From NCBI GenBank assembly GCA_017962275.1, contig JAGCVQ010000024.1:1-40368 (forward strand): 40,368 nucleotides of DNA. Reading direction: 5' to 3'. This document shows, piece after piece, positions 7,471 through 18,017 of the stretch (positions within the stretch are counted from its first letter, which is position 1; each line of letters opens with the position of its first letter). The notes under the pieces were generated by a model, which was not told where the DNA came from, ran no database searches, and saw nothing but the letters and a program-made list of their open reading frames with translations. The DNA is from Bacteroidales bacterium. Lineage in GTDB: Bacteria > Bacteroidota > Bacteroidia > Bacteroidales > WCHB1-69. A program made the translations under genes and the position numbers.

Positions 7471-8229
7471 ATGAAAAACAAAGTCTTATTTGTTGCCCTT
7501 TTCGCCTTCGTGCTCGTGACATCGGGTTACGCACAGGTTCCCGCCATCGAAATGGTCCATGTGCAAGGCGGGGAATTCCTGATGGGTTGCACGGACAGAC
7601 ATTCCGACTGTTCCGTAAACGAGGCACCGGCCCATCCGGTAAAACTTAATAGTTACTACATTTCCAAATACGAAGTGACGCAGGAGCTCTGGATGGCCGT
7701 GATGGGCGGGAAGAACCCCTCCAAAACCATCGGCGACAGCCTGCCGGTCACACGTGTCAGCTGGTATGACGCACAGACCTTTATCGGGAAATTGAACCAG
7801 CTCACGGGCAAGAAATACCGTCTGCCCACCGAAGCGGAATGGGAATACGCCGCGAGGGGCGGCCAACTTTCCAAAAACTACAAGTTCAGCGGCTCCAACA
7901 CGCTGGAAGATGTGGCGTGGTGCAAGAAAAACAGCGGGAACAGCCCCCACACTGTCGGCACGAGACAGCCGAACGAGCTGGGCATCTACGACATGAGCGG
8001 CAACGTGTATGAATGGTGCAGCGACGGCTTTGACTTTTACGAGGCGAACTACTACGAGACCGTTGAAAATCCCAAAGGATACAATTTGAGCGAAACCAAA
8101 GTCTATCGCGGCGGCTGCATGACCAGCTATTGGGATGTCTGCCGCGTCTCCGCCCGCGGCCAAAGCATCCCCAACGGCCAGTTCAACTACGTTGGCTTCC
8201 GCCTGGCCCTGGATGAAGATAGCAAGTGA
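7471..8229 (+). CDS. Secreted SUMF1/FGE-sulfatase-domain protein, probably not a true formylglycine enzyme
   Basis: 252 residues with a signal peptide (MKNKVLFVALFAFVLVTSGY, cleaved after AQ). The rest is one SUMF1 domain: EMVHVQGGEFLMGC, HPVKLNSYYISKYEVTQELW, YRLPTEAEWEYAARGG, GIYDMSGNVYEWCSDG and the closing VYRGGC...CRVSARG...VGFRLAL. The fold is shared by formylglycine-generating enzyme, EgtB, and the gliding proteins GldJ/GldK. Active FGEs carry two copper-binding cysteines, four and nine residues after the closing Gly-Gly pair. Here the second is kept, the first is Ser, and a Cys stands directly after the glycines. It therefore probably has a binding or structural role in the periplasm. 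No sulfatase is nearby. Confidence 0.88.
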   Translation: MKNKVLFVALFAFVLVTSGYAQVPAIEMVHVQGGEFLMGCTDRHSDCSVNEAPAHPVKLNSYYISKYEVTQELWMAVMGGKNPSKTIGDSLPVTRVSWYDAQTFIGKLNQLTGKKYRLPTEAEWEYAARGGQLSKNYKFSGSNTLEDVAWCKKNSGNSPHTVGTRQPNELGIYDMSGNVYEWCSDGFDFYEANYYETVENPKGYNLSETKVYRGGCMTSYWDVCRVSARGQSIPNGQFNYVGFRLALDEDSK

Positions 8230-8238
8230 TTTATTTCG

Positions 8239-8246
8239 TATTTTTG
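8239..8246 (+). promoter_or_regulatory. -7 promoter element of purB
   Basis: TATTTTTG followed by CCGCTCAAA, 21 bp before the purB ATG and about 10 bp after the previous stop codon. Confidence 0.7.
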
Positions 8247-8267
8247 CCGCTCAAATAATTCGCGATT

Positions 8268-9563
8268 ATGATACCACGTTACTCGCGTCCGGAGATGAGC
8301 GCCGTCTGGACGGAAGAAAACAAATTCGGTGCCTATTTGAAAGTGGAAATCGAAGCCGCCGCCGCGTGGAGCAAACTCGGCGTGATCCCGGCTGAAGACG
8401 TTGAAAAACTGCGCACGAAGGCGACCTTCGACGTGCAACGCATATACGAAATCGAGAAGGAGACCCGCCACGACATCGTGGCCTTCACCCGCGCCGTGAG
8501 CGAAAGTCTCGGCGACGAGAAGAAGTGGGTACACTACGGGCTGACCTCCACCGACGTGGTGGATACTGCCAACGGCTACCTCATCAAGCAGGCCAACAAC
8601 ATCCTGCGCAAGGACCTCCAGCGTTTCTCCGACATTCTGAAGAAACGCGCCTACGAGTTCAAGGACACGCCTTGCATCGGGCGCACGCACGGCGTACACG
8701 CCGATATCACCGCCCTCGGGTTGAAGTGGGCGTTGTGGTTCGAGGAGATGCGCCGCAACATCGAGCGTTTCGAGATGGCTGCCGCCGATGTGGAGTGCGG
8801 CAAAATCAGCGGTGCGGTGGGCAACTTCGCCAACACCCCGCCGTTCGTGCAGGACTACGTGTGCGAGCAGTTAGGCATCCACTCCGCCCGCATCTCCACG
8901 CAGGTGCTGCAACGCGACCGACACGCGCACTACATGGGCACCCTCGCCCTCATCGCTTCCACCATGGAGCAGATGGCCATCGAGGTGCGCCATTGGCAGC
9001 GCACGGAGCTCCGCGAGGCCGAAGAGGCCTTCGGCAAAGGACAGAAAGGCTCCTCCGCGATGCCCCACAAACGCAACCCCATCGGCAGCGAGAACATGTG
9101 CGGCTGCGCCAGAATCCTCCGCGGCTACATGGTCAGTTCCTACGAGAACATCCCGCTTTGGCACGAGCGCGACATTTCCCACTCCTCTGCCGAGCGCATC
9201 ATGCTTCCCGACGCCACCATCCTGCTCGACTACATGCTCAACCGCTTCGGCAATATCCTCGAAAACCTCGTCGTCTTCCCGGAGAACATGCTGAAAAACA
9301 TCTACTTGACCCACAAGGTCATCTTCGCGCAGCGCGTGATGACCGCCCTCATCAACAAGGGCTTCTCTCGCGAAAAGGCTTACGACCTCGTGCAGCCCAT
9401 CGCCATGAAAGCCTGGTTCGAAGCCCTCGACTACAAAGAGCTCCTGCTCCAGAACGAAACCGTTATGGCCAACTTCACTCCCGAAGAGCTCGACCAATGT
9501 TTCACGCTGGAGTATTATCTGAAGCAGGTGCCGGCGATCTTTGAAAGGGTCTTTGGAAATTAG
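8268..9563 (+). CDS. purB: Adenylosuccinate lyase
   Basis: The enzyme cleaves adenylosuccinate to AMP and fumarate, and SAICAR to AICAR and fumarate, in cytoplasmic purine synthesis. It has 431 residues, the usual size of the Bacillus/Thermotoga type. The start [20 protein letters not shown] is characteristic. Substrate-binding histidines lie in [20 protein letters not shown] and [11 protein letters not shown]. The superfamily signature [16 protein letters not shown], with its mobile catalytic serine loop, is near residues 263-278. Its stop codon TAG forms part of the first unit of a heptamer array. It is followed by upp, so purine and pyrimidine salvage genes are neighbours, though the array separates them. 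Confidence 0.97.
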   Translation: MIPRYSRPEMSAVWTEENKFGAYLKVEIEAAAAWSKLGVIPAEDVEKLRTKATFDVQRIYEIEKETRHDIVAFTRAVSESLGDEKKWVHYGLTSTDVVDTANGYLIKQANNILRKDLQRFSDILKKRAYEFKDTPCIGRTHGVHADITALGLKWALWFEEMRRNIERFEMAAADVECGKISGAVGNFANTPPFVQDYVCEQLGIHSARISTQVLQRDRHAHYMGTLALIASTMEQMAIEVRHWQRTELREAEEAFGKGQKGSSAMPHKRNPIGSENMCGCARILRGYMVSSYENIPLWHERDISHSSAERIMLPDATILLDYMLNRFGNILENLVVFPENMLKNIYLTHKVIFAQRVMTALINKGFSREKAYDLVQPIAMKAWFEALDYKELLLQNETVMANFTPEELDQCFTLEYYLKQVPAIFERVFGN

Positions 9564-9628
9564 CAGTTAGCAGTTAGTAGTTACTGTTCAACCGAGAACT
9601 ACTAACTGCTAACTACTAACTACTAACT
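9562..9628. repeat. Inverted heptamer arrays around a 15-bp spacer, starting in the purB stop codon
   Basis: The left arm is AGCAGTT (9562), AGCAGTT (9569), AGTAGTT (9576). The right arm is ACTAACT (9601), GCTAACT, ACTAACT, ACTAACT (9622), each the reverse complement of a left-type unit. The arms can pair into a long hairpin around the spacer, so the element may act as a terminator for purB even though it lacks a U tract. The purB stop codon occupies 9561-9563. Confidence 0.85.
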
Positions 9629-9658
9629 AAATGAATAACCACCATTAAAAATCACATT

Positions 9659-10315
9659 ATGAATAACTTACATATCCTGGGAGCCCACAATTCCCTCTTC
9701 AACGAGTTCATCTCGGAAGTCAGAAGCGCTGACGTGCAGACCGACAGCATGCGATTCAGACGGAACCTCGAGCGCATCGGTGAGATTTTCGCCTATGAAA
9801 TCAGCAAGAAGATGACCTACTCCGAACAAGAGGTGGTGACCCCATTAGGCATCGCCACCATCCCGCGGATGACGGAAAAGCCGGTGCTGGCCACGATTTT
9901 GCGGGCCGGATTGCCGTTGCACCAAGGCATGCTCAACTACTTCGACCACGCCGACAATGCCTTCATCTCCGCCTTCCGCAAATACTACCGTGACGGTACC
10001 TTCGAGATTCAGATCGACTACCTTTCCGCACCCGATTTGGACGGGAAGACGCTGATTCTCTGCGACCCGATGCTGGCCACGGGACAATCGTTAGTGTTGG
10101 CTTACGAGGAACTGATGAGCAAGGGCGACCCGCTGCACACGCATATCGTGAGCGTCATCGCCAGCCGGCAGGGACTCGACTACGTGATGAGCAAACTCCC
10201 TTACGACAACTGCACCTTCTGGATCGGCGCCATCGACGAGGAACTGACCGCGCAATCCTATATTGTGCCCGGTCTCGGCGATGCCGGCGACCTGGCGTAC
10301 GGCATTAAGGAGTAA
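9659..10315 (+). CDS. upp: Uracil phosphoribosyltransferase
   Basis: This cytoplasmic salvage enzyme makes UMP from uracil and PRPP. The protein is 218 residues, slightly longer than the E. coli enzyme (208). The PRPP-binding loop is TLILCDPMLATGQSL, and the uracil-binding C-terminus reads YIVPGLGDAGDLAYG, where GDAGD is diagnostic of Upp. An earlier conserved stretch is VLATILRAGLPLHQGMLNYF, the flexible loop region. The upstream 95 bp are mostly repeat array with no clear TAnnTTTG. The stop codon lies inside a 28-bp near-palindrome. Confidence 0.96.
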   Translation: MNNLHILGAHNSLFNEFISEVRSADVQTDSMRFRRNLERIGEIFAYEISKKMTYSEQEVVTPLGIATIPRMTEKPVLATILRAGLPLHQGMLNYFDHADNAFISAFRKYYRDGTFEIQIDYLSAPDLDGKTLILCDPMLATGQSLVLAYEELMSKGDPLHTHIVSVIASRQGLDYVMSKLPYDNCTFWIGAIDEELTAQSYIVPGLGDAGDLAYGIKE

Positions 10316-10339
10316 AGATGCACGGCCGTGCATCTCTAC
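10312..10339. repeat. 28-bp near-perfect palindrome overlapping the upp stop codon
   Basis: The core AGATGCACGGCCGTGCATCT (10316-10335) is a perfect 20-bp palindrome. Extended to 28 bp it runs from GTAAAG to CTCTAC with a single mismatched pair. The upp stop TAA is at 10313-10315. It has the same length and the same GTAnAGA...TCTCTAC ends as the palindrome at 13794-13821, so I read them as copies of one repetitive extragenic palindrome family. Confidence 0.8.
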
Positions 10340-10345
10340 CCGGCC

Positions 10346-10380
10346 ATTCTCTATTGCCTTTTGCCTATTGCCTATTGACT
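10346..10380. repeat. Short heptamer array NTTGCCT
   Basis: Units in steps of seven: ATTCTCT, ATTGCCT, TTTGCCT, ATTGCCT, ATTGACT. It fills most of the gap between upp and the MBOAT gene and shares its unit with the end of the array at 4173-4235. Confidence 0.8.
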
Positions 10381-10388
10381 CTTAATCA

Positions 10389-11807
10389 ATGGTCTTCAGC
10401 AGCAACATCTTCCTGATATTCTTCCTGCCCATCTTTCTGATTTGCTATTTTGCATGTCCGGAACGGTGGAGGAATATCGTTCTGCTGCTATTTTCCGTCG
10501 TTTTCTATGCGTATGGAGCCCCGACCTTCATCCTGCTGCTTCTCGGTTCCACAATCCTCAATTTCTACCTTGTAAAAGGGTTGTATAATTCTGACAATCT
10601 TGTACATAAGAAGTTGTTTGCGGGATTGGCGATAGCGATTAGTCTGGGCCTTTTGGCCTATTTCAAGTACGCGAATTTCTTCGTGGACAACCTGAATGCC
10701 GTGCTTGGCGCTTTCGGGTTGGAGCCCTTCACGTTGGCGAAAGTGGTGCTGCCGATCGGCATCTCCTTCTTCACGTTCCAGTCCATCACCTACGTGGTCG
10801 ATACCTACCGCAACGTCCACAAGCCGATGGAACGGCTTACCGACTACATGCTCTACATCATCATGTTCCCGCAGCTCATCGCGGGTCCCATTGTGCGTTA
10901 CTGCGACATCGCCGATGAGATTCGCCACCGGGAGCAGAACTGGCCGGAAATCCTCCAGGGGTTTTACCGTTTTGTGATAGGGCTTTCCAAGAAAGTCCTC
11001 ATTGCGGATGTCATTGGCCGACAGGTGGATACGCTGCTTGCAGGAGATTTGATGACGATGGGTACCGGCACCGCGTGGCTCTCCCTCATCGCCTACTCCA
11101 TGCAGATCTATTTCGATTTCTCGGGGTATTCCGACATGGCCATAGGGCTGGGCAAGATGATGGGTTTCCACTTTCCGGAGAATTTCGACAATCCATATAA
11201 TTCGGCGAGTGTCAGCGAGTTCTGGCGACGCTGGCACATCACGCTCGGTGCTTTTATGCGCAATTACCTCTATTTCCCACTTGGTGGCAGCCGATGCTCC
11301 AAACCGAGAACGTACTTCAACCTTTGGGTTGTGTTCCTCCTCTCTGGATTATGGCATGGCGCCAGCTGGTGTTTCGTCATTTGGGGCGCTTATCATGGCT
11401 TCTGGCTCGTGCTTGAGCGCATAGGACTGAAAAAAGTCTATGAGAAAATCGGCAAAGTACCGAGTGTCATCATCACGTTTTTCATCGTGGTCATAGGCAG
11501 GGCTTTTTCCCGTATCGAAAACATATCCGATTCCTTCACGCTCATTTCAAGACTCTTTTCCTTTGATTTTCAGTCGTTTGTCCCCATCCAAAGCCCGCAA
11601 TTCTACGTTACGTTATCTCTGGCCTTGGTCTTTTCGTTCATCGCCTTGTTCCCATTTGGGAAAAAACTACAGGATTTGGTGTATTACACGGATTTCTCCA
11701 AAATGCAGCACCTTGTGGTATGGCCGGTCAGCATTCTGCTTTTTGTATTCTGCCTCACAGCTCTTAATGCGGTAGGTTTCAGTCCGTTCATCTATTTCAG
11801 ATTTTGA
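10389..11807 (+). CDS. MBOAT-family O-acyltransferase (AlgI-like)
   Basis: 472 residues with around ten membrane helices. It begins VFSSNIFLIFFLPIFLICYF, the usual AlgI/DltB start. Conserved features include KVVLPIGISFFTFQSITYVV, QLIAGPIVRY, the cytoplasmic motif YFDFSGYSDMAIGLGKMMGF, the arginine-rich SVSEFWRRWHITLGAF, and LSGLWHGASWCFVIWGAYHG with the MBOAT histidines. Such proteins take acyl groups, usually acetyl from acetyl-CoA, across the inner membrane for transfer to an exported polymer. The AlgX-like gene follows at once with an overlapping ribosome-binding site, so the two form one machine. The acceptor polysaccharide is unknown, as no glycan biosynthesis genes are next to them. Confidence 0.94.
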   Translation: MVFSSNIFLIFFLPIFLICYFACPERWRNIVLLLFSVVFYAYGAPTFILLLLGSTILNFYLVKGLYNSDNLVHKKLFAGLAIAISLGLLAYFKYANFFVDNLNAVLGAFGLEPFTLAKVVLPIGISFFTFQSITYVVDTYRNVHKPMERLTDYMLYIIMFPQLIAGPIVRYCDIADEIRHREQNWPEILQGFYRFVIGLSKKVLIADVIGRQVDTLLAGDLMTMGTGTAWLSLIAYSMQIYFDFSGYSDMAIGLGKMMGFHFPENFDNPYNSASVSEFWRRWHITLGAFMRNYLYFPLGGSRCSKPRTYFNLWVVFLLSGLWHGASWCFVIWGAYHGFWLVLERIGLKKVYEKIGKVPSVIITFFIVVIGRAFSRIENISDSFTLISRLFSFDFQSFVPIQSPQFYVTLSLALVFSFIALFPFGKKLQDLVYYTDFSKMQHLVVWPVSILLFVFCLTALNAVGFSPFIYFRF

Positions 11808-11812
11808 GGAGG
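11806..11812 (+). promoter_or_regulatory. Shine-Dalgarno site overlapping the MBOAT stop codon
   Basis: GAGGAGG lies six bases before the ATG at 11819 and shares two bases with the MBOAT stop TGA. Strong Shine-Dalgarno sites are uncommon in Bacteroidota; here it supports ATG 11819 as the start and tight coupling to the MBOAT gene. Confidence 0.75.
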
Positions 11813-11818
11813 CCGACG

Positions 11819-13210
11819 ATGAAAGACATATTGTATAAAATACTGTTTTTTAGCACAATAGCCATCATGTTGGTCTTCTTGGTCCAAACGGTTCACCCCT
11901 TTGTGCACTTTGAGCCACTCAACGGGGTCACTACCAAGACGGAAGTGCCTGACCTAACCCTCCAGAATTATGTTGACGGTTCTTTTCAAAAGAATGCGGA
12001 ACAGTATTGTCGGGAGCATTTCGGTTTCCGCGAACCGCTGATACGACGTTACAACCAATATCTTTGGGACTGTTTCCATGAGACGAACAATGCCAATGTC
12101 CTGCGCGGAAAAGGCAACTGGTTGTTCAGTCTCGCTACCGTTCGGGATCACTATGAAAGTCAAATGTACTTGTACACTGACGACCCGGCCGAAATGAAAC
12201 AGATTTTGGAAACGGAAGCCCTTCGCCTCTGGAAAGTGCAGGAACTGCTGAAGGAGTACAACATCCACATTTTCGTCGACATAAATCCCCCGAAAGACAT
12301 GATTTATCCGGAATATCTTCCCCGGAACAGGTCTTTTACCCGACCTGAGGGTGTCCGCGCTTACGATTATTTGAAAAAAAGGTTCGATGAGCTCGGGGTG
12401 GACTATATCGACTTCATACCGGTCTTCCGAGGCATCAAGGATTCCGTCAAGTATCAGTTGTTTCCCGAAACAGGCACACACTGGAGCAACATCGCCTCCT
12501 GGCAAGCCTTCGATTCCATTATCCGGTACATGGAAGACCTTGGGAATCAGAATCTTGTCAATCTGTATATCGGCGAAATGCACCATCATAACGAAACCCG
12601 TCATCCCGACAACGATTTGGAGTTGGTCCTCAACCTGGCCTCCCCCATCAAGGCGTCCAAAAACGTGTACGCCTACGTGGGGGTCGAGAGAGACTCCACA
12701 GCGGCCAAACCGAACTTCTTAGTCGTGGGCGACTCCTATTATTGGAACATCCTCAACTACATTCCGCTATGGGAGATTTTCCAGTCATATCCCTATTGGT
12801 ACTACAACAGCACCATCCATGGGGACAAAGAACACCGTTCGACGTCGGAGGTGGATCTGGAGCAGGAATTGATGCAGAACGACTACATCATGCTCATTTA
12901 CAATCCAGTGACATTGTACGAGTTCAGCAGTCGTTTTTTGTCCAAAGTCCTGGTGAGCCTCTGCTACGACAAAACGACGATTGATTCGATGGTTCGTGAA
13001 ATTGTGGAAACGATCACACTGTACAATCCGGATTTGTACGACAAGGCCTCTCACGTGCATGAGAAAACGGGACAAAGCTTGGAAAAAGTGCTCTACGACG
13101 ATGCGTTATATTTGCTCTACACCGAGCCGGAAAAGTACTTCAAGGATCTGGAAGGCAACAAATTACCTACTTCCCGGAACAAGGATTTGAAGGCCATACG
13201 GCAAAAGTGA
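11819..13210 (+). CDS. AlgX/AlgJ-like SGNH O-acetyltransferase partner of the MBOAT protein
   Basis: 463 residues with one N-terminal membrane helix (ILFFSTIAIMLVFLVQTVHP), so most of the protein is periplasmic. Typical family blocks are EQYCREHFGFREPLIRRYNQ, VLRGKGNWLF, VDINPPKDMIYPE, TGTHWS (His221) and VVGDSYYWN (Ser306). AlgX uses an Asp-x-His pair plus a distant Ser. Here the His and Ser are present, but the Asp position in the THW motif is Gly, so the acid must come from elsewhere or activity differs. It probably receives the acetyl group from the MBOAT protein and transfers it to a polymer. The ATG at 11819 has a good ribosome-binding site; an in-frame TTG at 11804 is less likely. Confidence 0.85.
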   Translation: MKDILYKILFFSTIAIMLVFLVQTVHPFVHFEPLNGVTTKTEVPDLTLQNYVDGSFQKNAEQYCREHFGFREPLIRRYNQYLWDCFHETNNANVLRGKGNWLFSLATVRDHYESQMYLYTDDPAEMKQILETEALRLWKVQELLKEYNIHIFVDINPPKDMIYPEYLPRNRSFTRPEGVRAYDYLKKRFDELGVDYIDFIPVFRGIKDSVKYQLFPETGTHWSNIASWQAFDSIIRYMEDLGNQNLVNLYIGEMHHHNETRHPDNDLELVLNLASPIKASKNVYAYVGVERDSTAAKPNFLVVGDSYYWNILNYIPLWEIFQSYPYWYYNSTIHGDKEHRSTSEVDLEQELMQNDYIMLIYNPVTLYEFSSRFLSKVLVSLCYDKTTIDSMVREIVETITLYNPDLYDKASHVHEKTGQSLEKVLYDDALYLLYTEPEKYFKDLEGNKLPTSRNKDLKAIRQK

Positions 13211-13212
13211 GG

Positions 13213-13345
13213 TTCAAGGTTCCATGTTCAAAGTTCAAAGTTCCAAGTTACAAGTTAAAAGTTCAAAGTTCCAAGTTCAAGGTTCAAAGTTCAAGGTTCA
13301 AAGTTCAAGGTTCAAGGTTCAAGGTTCAAGGTTCAAAGTTCAAAC
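13213..13345. repeat. Nineteen-copy heptamer array TTCAARG
   Basis: Read in steps of seven from 13213, every unit is a variant of TTCAAAG or TTCAAGG (others: TTCCAAG, TTACAAG, TTAAAAG, TTCCATG). The 133-bp array begins two bases after the AlgX-like stop codon. It is the longest array in the window and occupies the first half of the 290-bp gap between the convergent AlgX-like and GH97 genes. Confidence 0.95.
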
Positions 13346-13397
13346 CATACGCCCTTCGGAAAAATAAGCATCTCCCTCTGGCGAAACCTCACCCCCC

Positions 13398-13497
13398 CCA
13401 CCCCTCTCCAAAATGGCGAGGGGTGGCACCGACATCCTCTAACAGCTTCTCACATTGCAGCCGGTGGACTCCTCTCCCTTTTTTTGGGAGGGGGAGG
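13398..13497. repeat. Two GC-rich hairpins between convergent genes
   Basis: CCACCCCTC (13398-13406) pairs with GAGGGGTGG (13418-13426). A second hairpin is CTCCTCTCCC (13469-13478), seven T residues, then GGGAGGGGGAG (13486-13496). They resemble C/G-rich extragenic elements of this phylum and may also terminate transcription from both sides. The rest of the 13346-13500 stretch shows nothing I recognise. Confidence 0.6.
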
Positions 13498-13500
13498 TAA

Positions 13501-16029
<2,529 letters not shown>

Positions 16030-16057
16030 TCACCTCGGCGGGTATTAATATTTTATG

Positions 16058-16065
16058 TACATTTG
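16058..16065 (+). promoter_or_regulatory. -7 promoter element of the FMN-binding lipoprotein gene
   Basis: TACATTTG followed by CAAAC, 57 bp upstream of the ATG at 16123, giving a leader of about 50 nt. Confidence 0.55.
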
Positions 16066-16122
16066 CAAACTTTTTCTGACAATAGAAAATCATTGTATAT
16101 CAACGTATTAACAATAAATAAT

Positions 16123-16530
16123 ATGAAGAAAGGACTTTTGGCAGGTATCAGTGTAGTAGTGTTGGCGGCAGCCTTCGCCGTTATGTTGGGTTGCACCCCG
16201 GGCGATGAACACATGACCAAGAAGGACGGCGTTTACATCGTGAACACCACCAAATTGGGAGCGGACATCCAAGGCTACAACGGTCCCACCCCGCTGAACA
16301 TCTACATCAAAAACGACAAGATCCAGAAAATCGAGGCGCTTCCCAACGAGGAGACCCCCAACTTCTTCCAACGTGTGAAGGACGGGATGATGAACAAATG
16401 GAACGGCATGACCGTGGCACAAGCCGCCACCGCCAACGTGGATGCGGTGACCGGCGCAACCTACTCCTCCAACGCCGTCAAGGAGAATGTCAAGATCGGG
16501 GTGAAGTATTACCAAAAACACAAAAAATAA
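16123..16530 (+). CDS. FMN-binding-domain lipoprotein (probably covalently flavinylated)
   Basis: 135 residues. The N-terminus is a lipoprotein signal: MKKGLLAGISVVVLAAAFAV then a lipobox ending LGC. The rest is a single FMN_bind domain like those of NqrC and RnfG, closing with DAVTGATYSS at residues 107-116. In this family ApbE attaches FMN through a phosphoester to the last Thr of the D-x-x-(S/T)-G-A-T motif, here Thr113. The protein is therefore probably an extracytoplasmic electron carrier anchored to a membrane. No Nqr/Rnf subunit, ApbE or reductase is next to it, so its partner is unknown. I use ATG 16123; the frame is open upstream to 15988 but crosses the promoter. Confidence 0.9.
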   Translation: MKKGLLAGISVVVLAAAFAVMLGCTPGDEHMTKKDGVYIVNTTKLGADIQGYNGPTPLNIYIKNDKIQKIEALPNEETPNFFQRVKDGMMNKWNGMTVAQAATANVDAVTGATYSSNAVKENVKIGVKYYQKHKK

Positions 16531-16541
16531 TTCATTGAGCA

Positions 16542-16597
16542 GTCCCGAAGGGACAACATTTTAATAACCCCACATAAGGCGCAGCCGCAGTGTGGGG
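16542..16597. repeat. Intergenic double hairpin (GTCCC-GAA-GGGAC and CCCCACA...TGTGGGG)
   Basis: The first stem is GTCCC/GGGAC with a GAA loop (16542-16554). The second is CCCCACA (16568-16574) with TGTGGGG (16591-16597), its loop holding a GGCGCAGCC mini-stem. The whole lies between the FMN-binding and nuclease-like genes. It looks like a repetitive extragenic element and may also end the upstream transcript. Confidence 0.6.
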
Positions 16598-16616
16598 ATT
16601 TGGGGAAACTGACATT

Positions 16617-17918
16617 ATGCGATATCGAGTAAATAGGCGAATGATCATCCTCGGACTGGTACTTTTCGTACTGGCGGGGGTGATGCGTTTGCAGGCGCAG
16701 GACACCATCCGCATGATGCAGTACAACCTGATGTACTACACCAACAGCTCAGGGATTTCGGACTGCAACAGCACCTCCAACAACCTGAGCAACAAGGACG
16801 TACATATCAAAACCATCTTCCAGTACGTGCAGCCGACCGTCTTTTGCGTCTGCGAGATGGGGTCGCAAACCCAGTATGCCGACCGTCTCCTCGACAATGT
16901 CATCAACACAGACGGCATCGACTACTATCGTCGCGGACCCCTCACCAACCAATCGGGCGGCAGCATCGCCAACATGATCTATTACGACTCCCGCAAGCTC
17001 ACGCTTTATCAATCTACCAACATAACCACCTCATACAGAGACATTAACGGCTATACCTTTTATTACAATGCCGACAACCTGAACACTGGCGACACGATTT
17101 TCATGACGTTTTGGCTGGCGCATTTGAAAGCCGGCACTGGCTACACCAACGAAAGCGCCCGCCTCACGCAGGCACAGAAACTGATGAACCGCATCGCGTC
17201 TTCGGGGATGCCCGGAAACTACACTTTCTCCGGCGACTTCAACATCTACTCCAGCGAGGAACCTGCTTATCAGGAACTTACCGAGTATTCGAACAGTCTC
17301 TACCGGTTTTACGACCCGGTGAACAGTCCGGGCTACTGGCACAACAACGCGCAGTTCGCCTCTTTGCACACGCAGTCCACGCACTCGCAGGAGGCCGACT
17401 GTTTCTCTTCCGGCGGTCTGGACGACCGTTTCGACATCATCTTGGTGTCGCCCTACATCTACTACGGCAGCGACCGCATCCACCTCGTGGAAGGTTCGTA
17501 TCATGCGCTGGGTCAAGACGGTGAGCGTTTCAACGGCACTGTGCTCACCCCTGTCAACAACTCCGTTCCGAACCAAGTGACCAATGCGTTGTACCAACAG
17601 TCCGACCACCTTCCGGTCATCATGGACATGGCCATCGACGCGCATGTCGGGGTGCGGGAACGCGAGCACGACTTCTTCGTGAAGGTGGTCAACCCGGTGC
17701 GCGAAACGCTTCAAATCGAGCTGCAAAGCAACGAATCCGGTCCCTACACCATTGAGCTTTTCACGATGGACGGACGTTTTCTCCATCGCTATCAGGAGGA
17801 CTTGGAGGAGGGTTTGAACCAAATCAGCTACCCGTTCCCATACGGCCAAGGTGCTTATTTAGTGTGTTTTCAACATAAAAACGGGCAAAAAACCGTCAAG
17901 AAATTGATCTGTTATTAA
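16617..17918 (+). CDS. Secreted endonuclease/exonuclease/phosphatase-fold protein with T9SS sorting domain
   Basis: 433 residues with an N-terminal signal (MIILGLVLFVLAGVMRLQAQ after a basic start). The central domain has the EEP fold motifs in order: MQYNLMYYTN, CEMGSQTQ (catalytic Glu), FSGDFNIYSSEEPAY (GDFN) and QQSDHLPVIMDM (SDHxP), all with the expected metal-binding residues. It may be a nuclease or a phosphodiesterase; substrate is not evident. The last 75 residues are a type A T9SS domain (VVNPVRETLQIEL, IELFTMDGRFLHRY, GAYLVCFQHKNGQKTVKKLI), so the protein should cross the outer membrane by type IX secretion. Start at ATG 16617 or 16641; the former keeps the basic n-region. Confidence 0.87.
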   Translation: MRYRVNRRMIILGLVLFVLAGVMRLQAQDTIRMMQYNLMYYTNSSGISDCNSTSNNLSNKDVHIKTIFQYVQPTVFCVCEMGSQTQYADRLLDNVINTDGIDYYRRGPLTNQSGGSIANMIYYDSRKLTLYQSTNITTSYRDINGYTFYYNADNLNTGDTIFMTFWLAHLKAGTGYTNESARLTQAQKLMNRIASSGMPGNYTFSGDFNIYSSEEPAYQELTEYSNSLYRFYDPVNSPGYWHNNAQFASLHTQSTHSQEADCFSSGGLDDRFDIILVSPYIYYGSDRIHLVEGSYHALGQDGERFNGTVLTPVNNSVPNQVTNALYQQSDHLPVIMDMAIDAHVGVREREHDFFVKVVNPVRETLQIELQSNESGPYTIELFTMDGRFLHRYQEDLEEGLNQISYPFPYGQGAYLVCFQHKNGQKTVKKLICY

Positions 17919-17969
17919 TCCTTATAGAAGTATAACTGGCGCAGGGAGCCTTTCTGTTTGAAAAAAGTG

Positions 17970-17977
17970 TATTTTTG
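17970..17977 (+). promoter_or_regulatory. -7 promoter element of the DksA-like gene
   Basis: TATTTTTG followed by CGCG, 40 bp before the ATG at 18018. Confidence 0.65.
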
Positions 17978-18017
17978 CGCGTTCGTTTTCATCTAACAAC
18001 AAAGAATCAAAACCATC

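Noticed and set aside
13213-13345. Possible CRISPR array
   Set aside because: Units are 7 bp, contiguous and degenerate, with no spacers and no cas genes nearby.
17957-17960. -33 TTTG element for the DksA-like promoter
   Set aside because: It is only nine bases from the -7 element, much less than the spacing of about 19-21 expected for Bacteroidota promoters.
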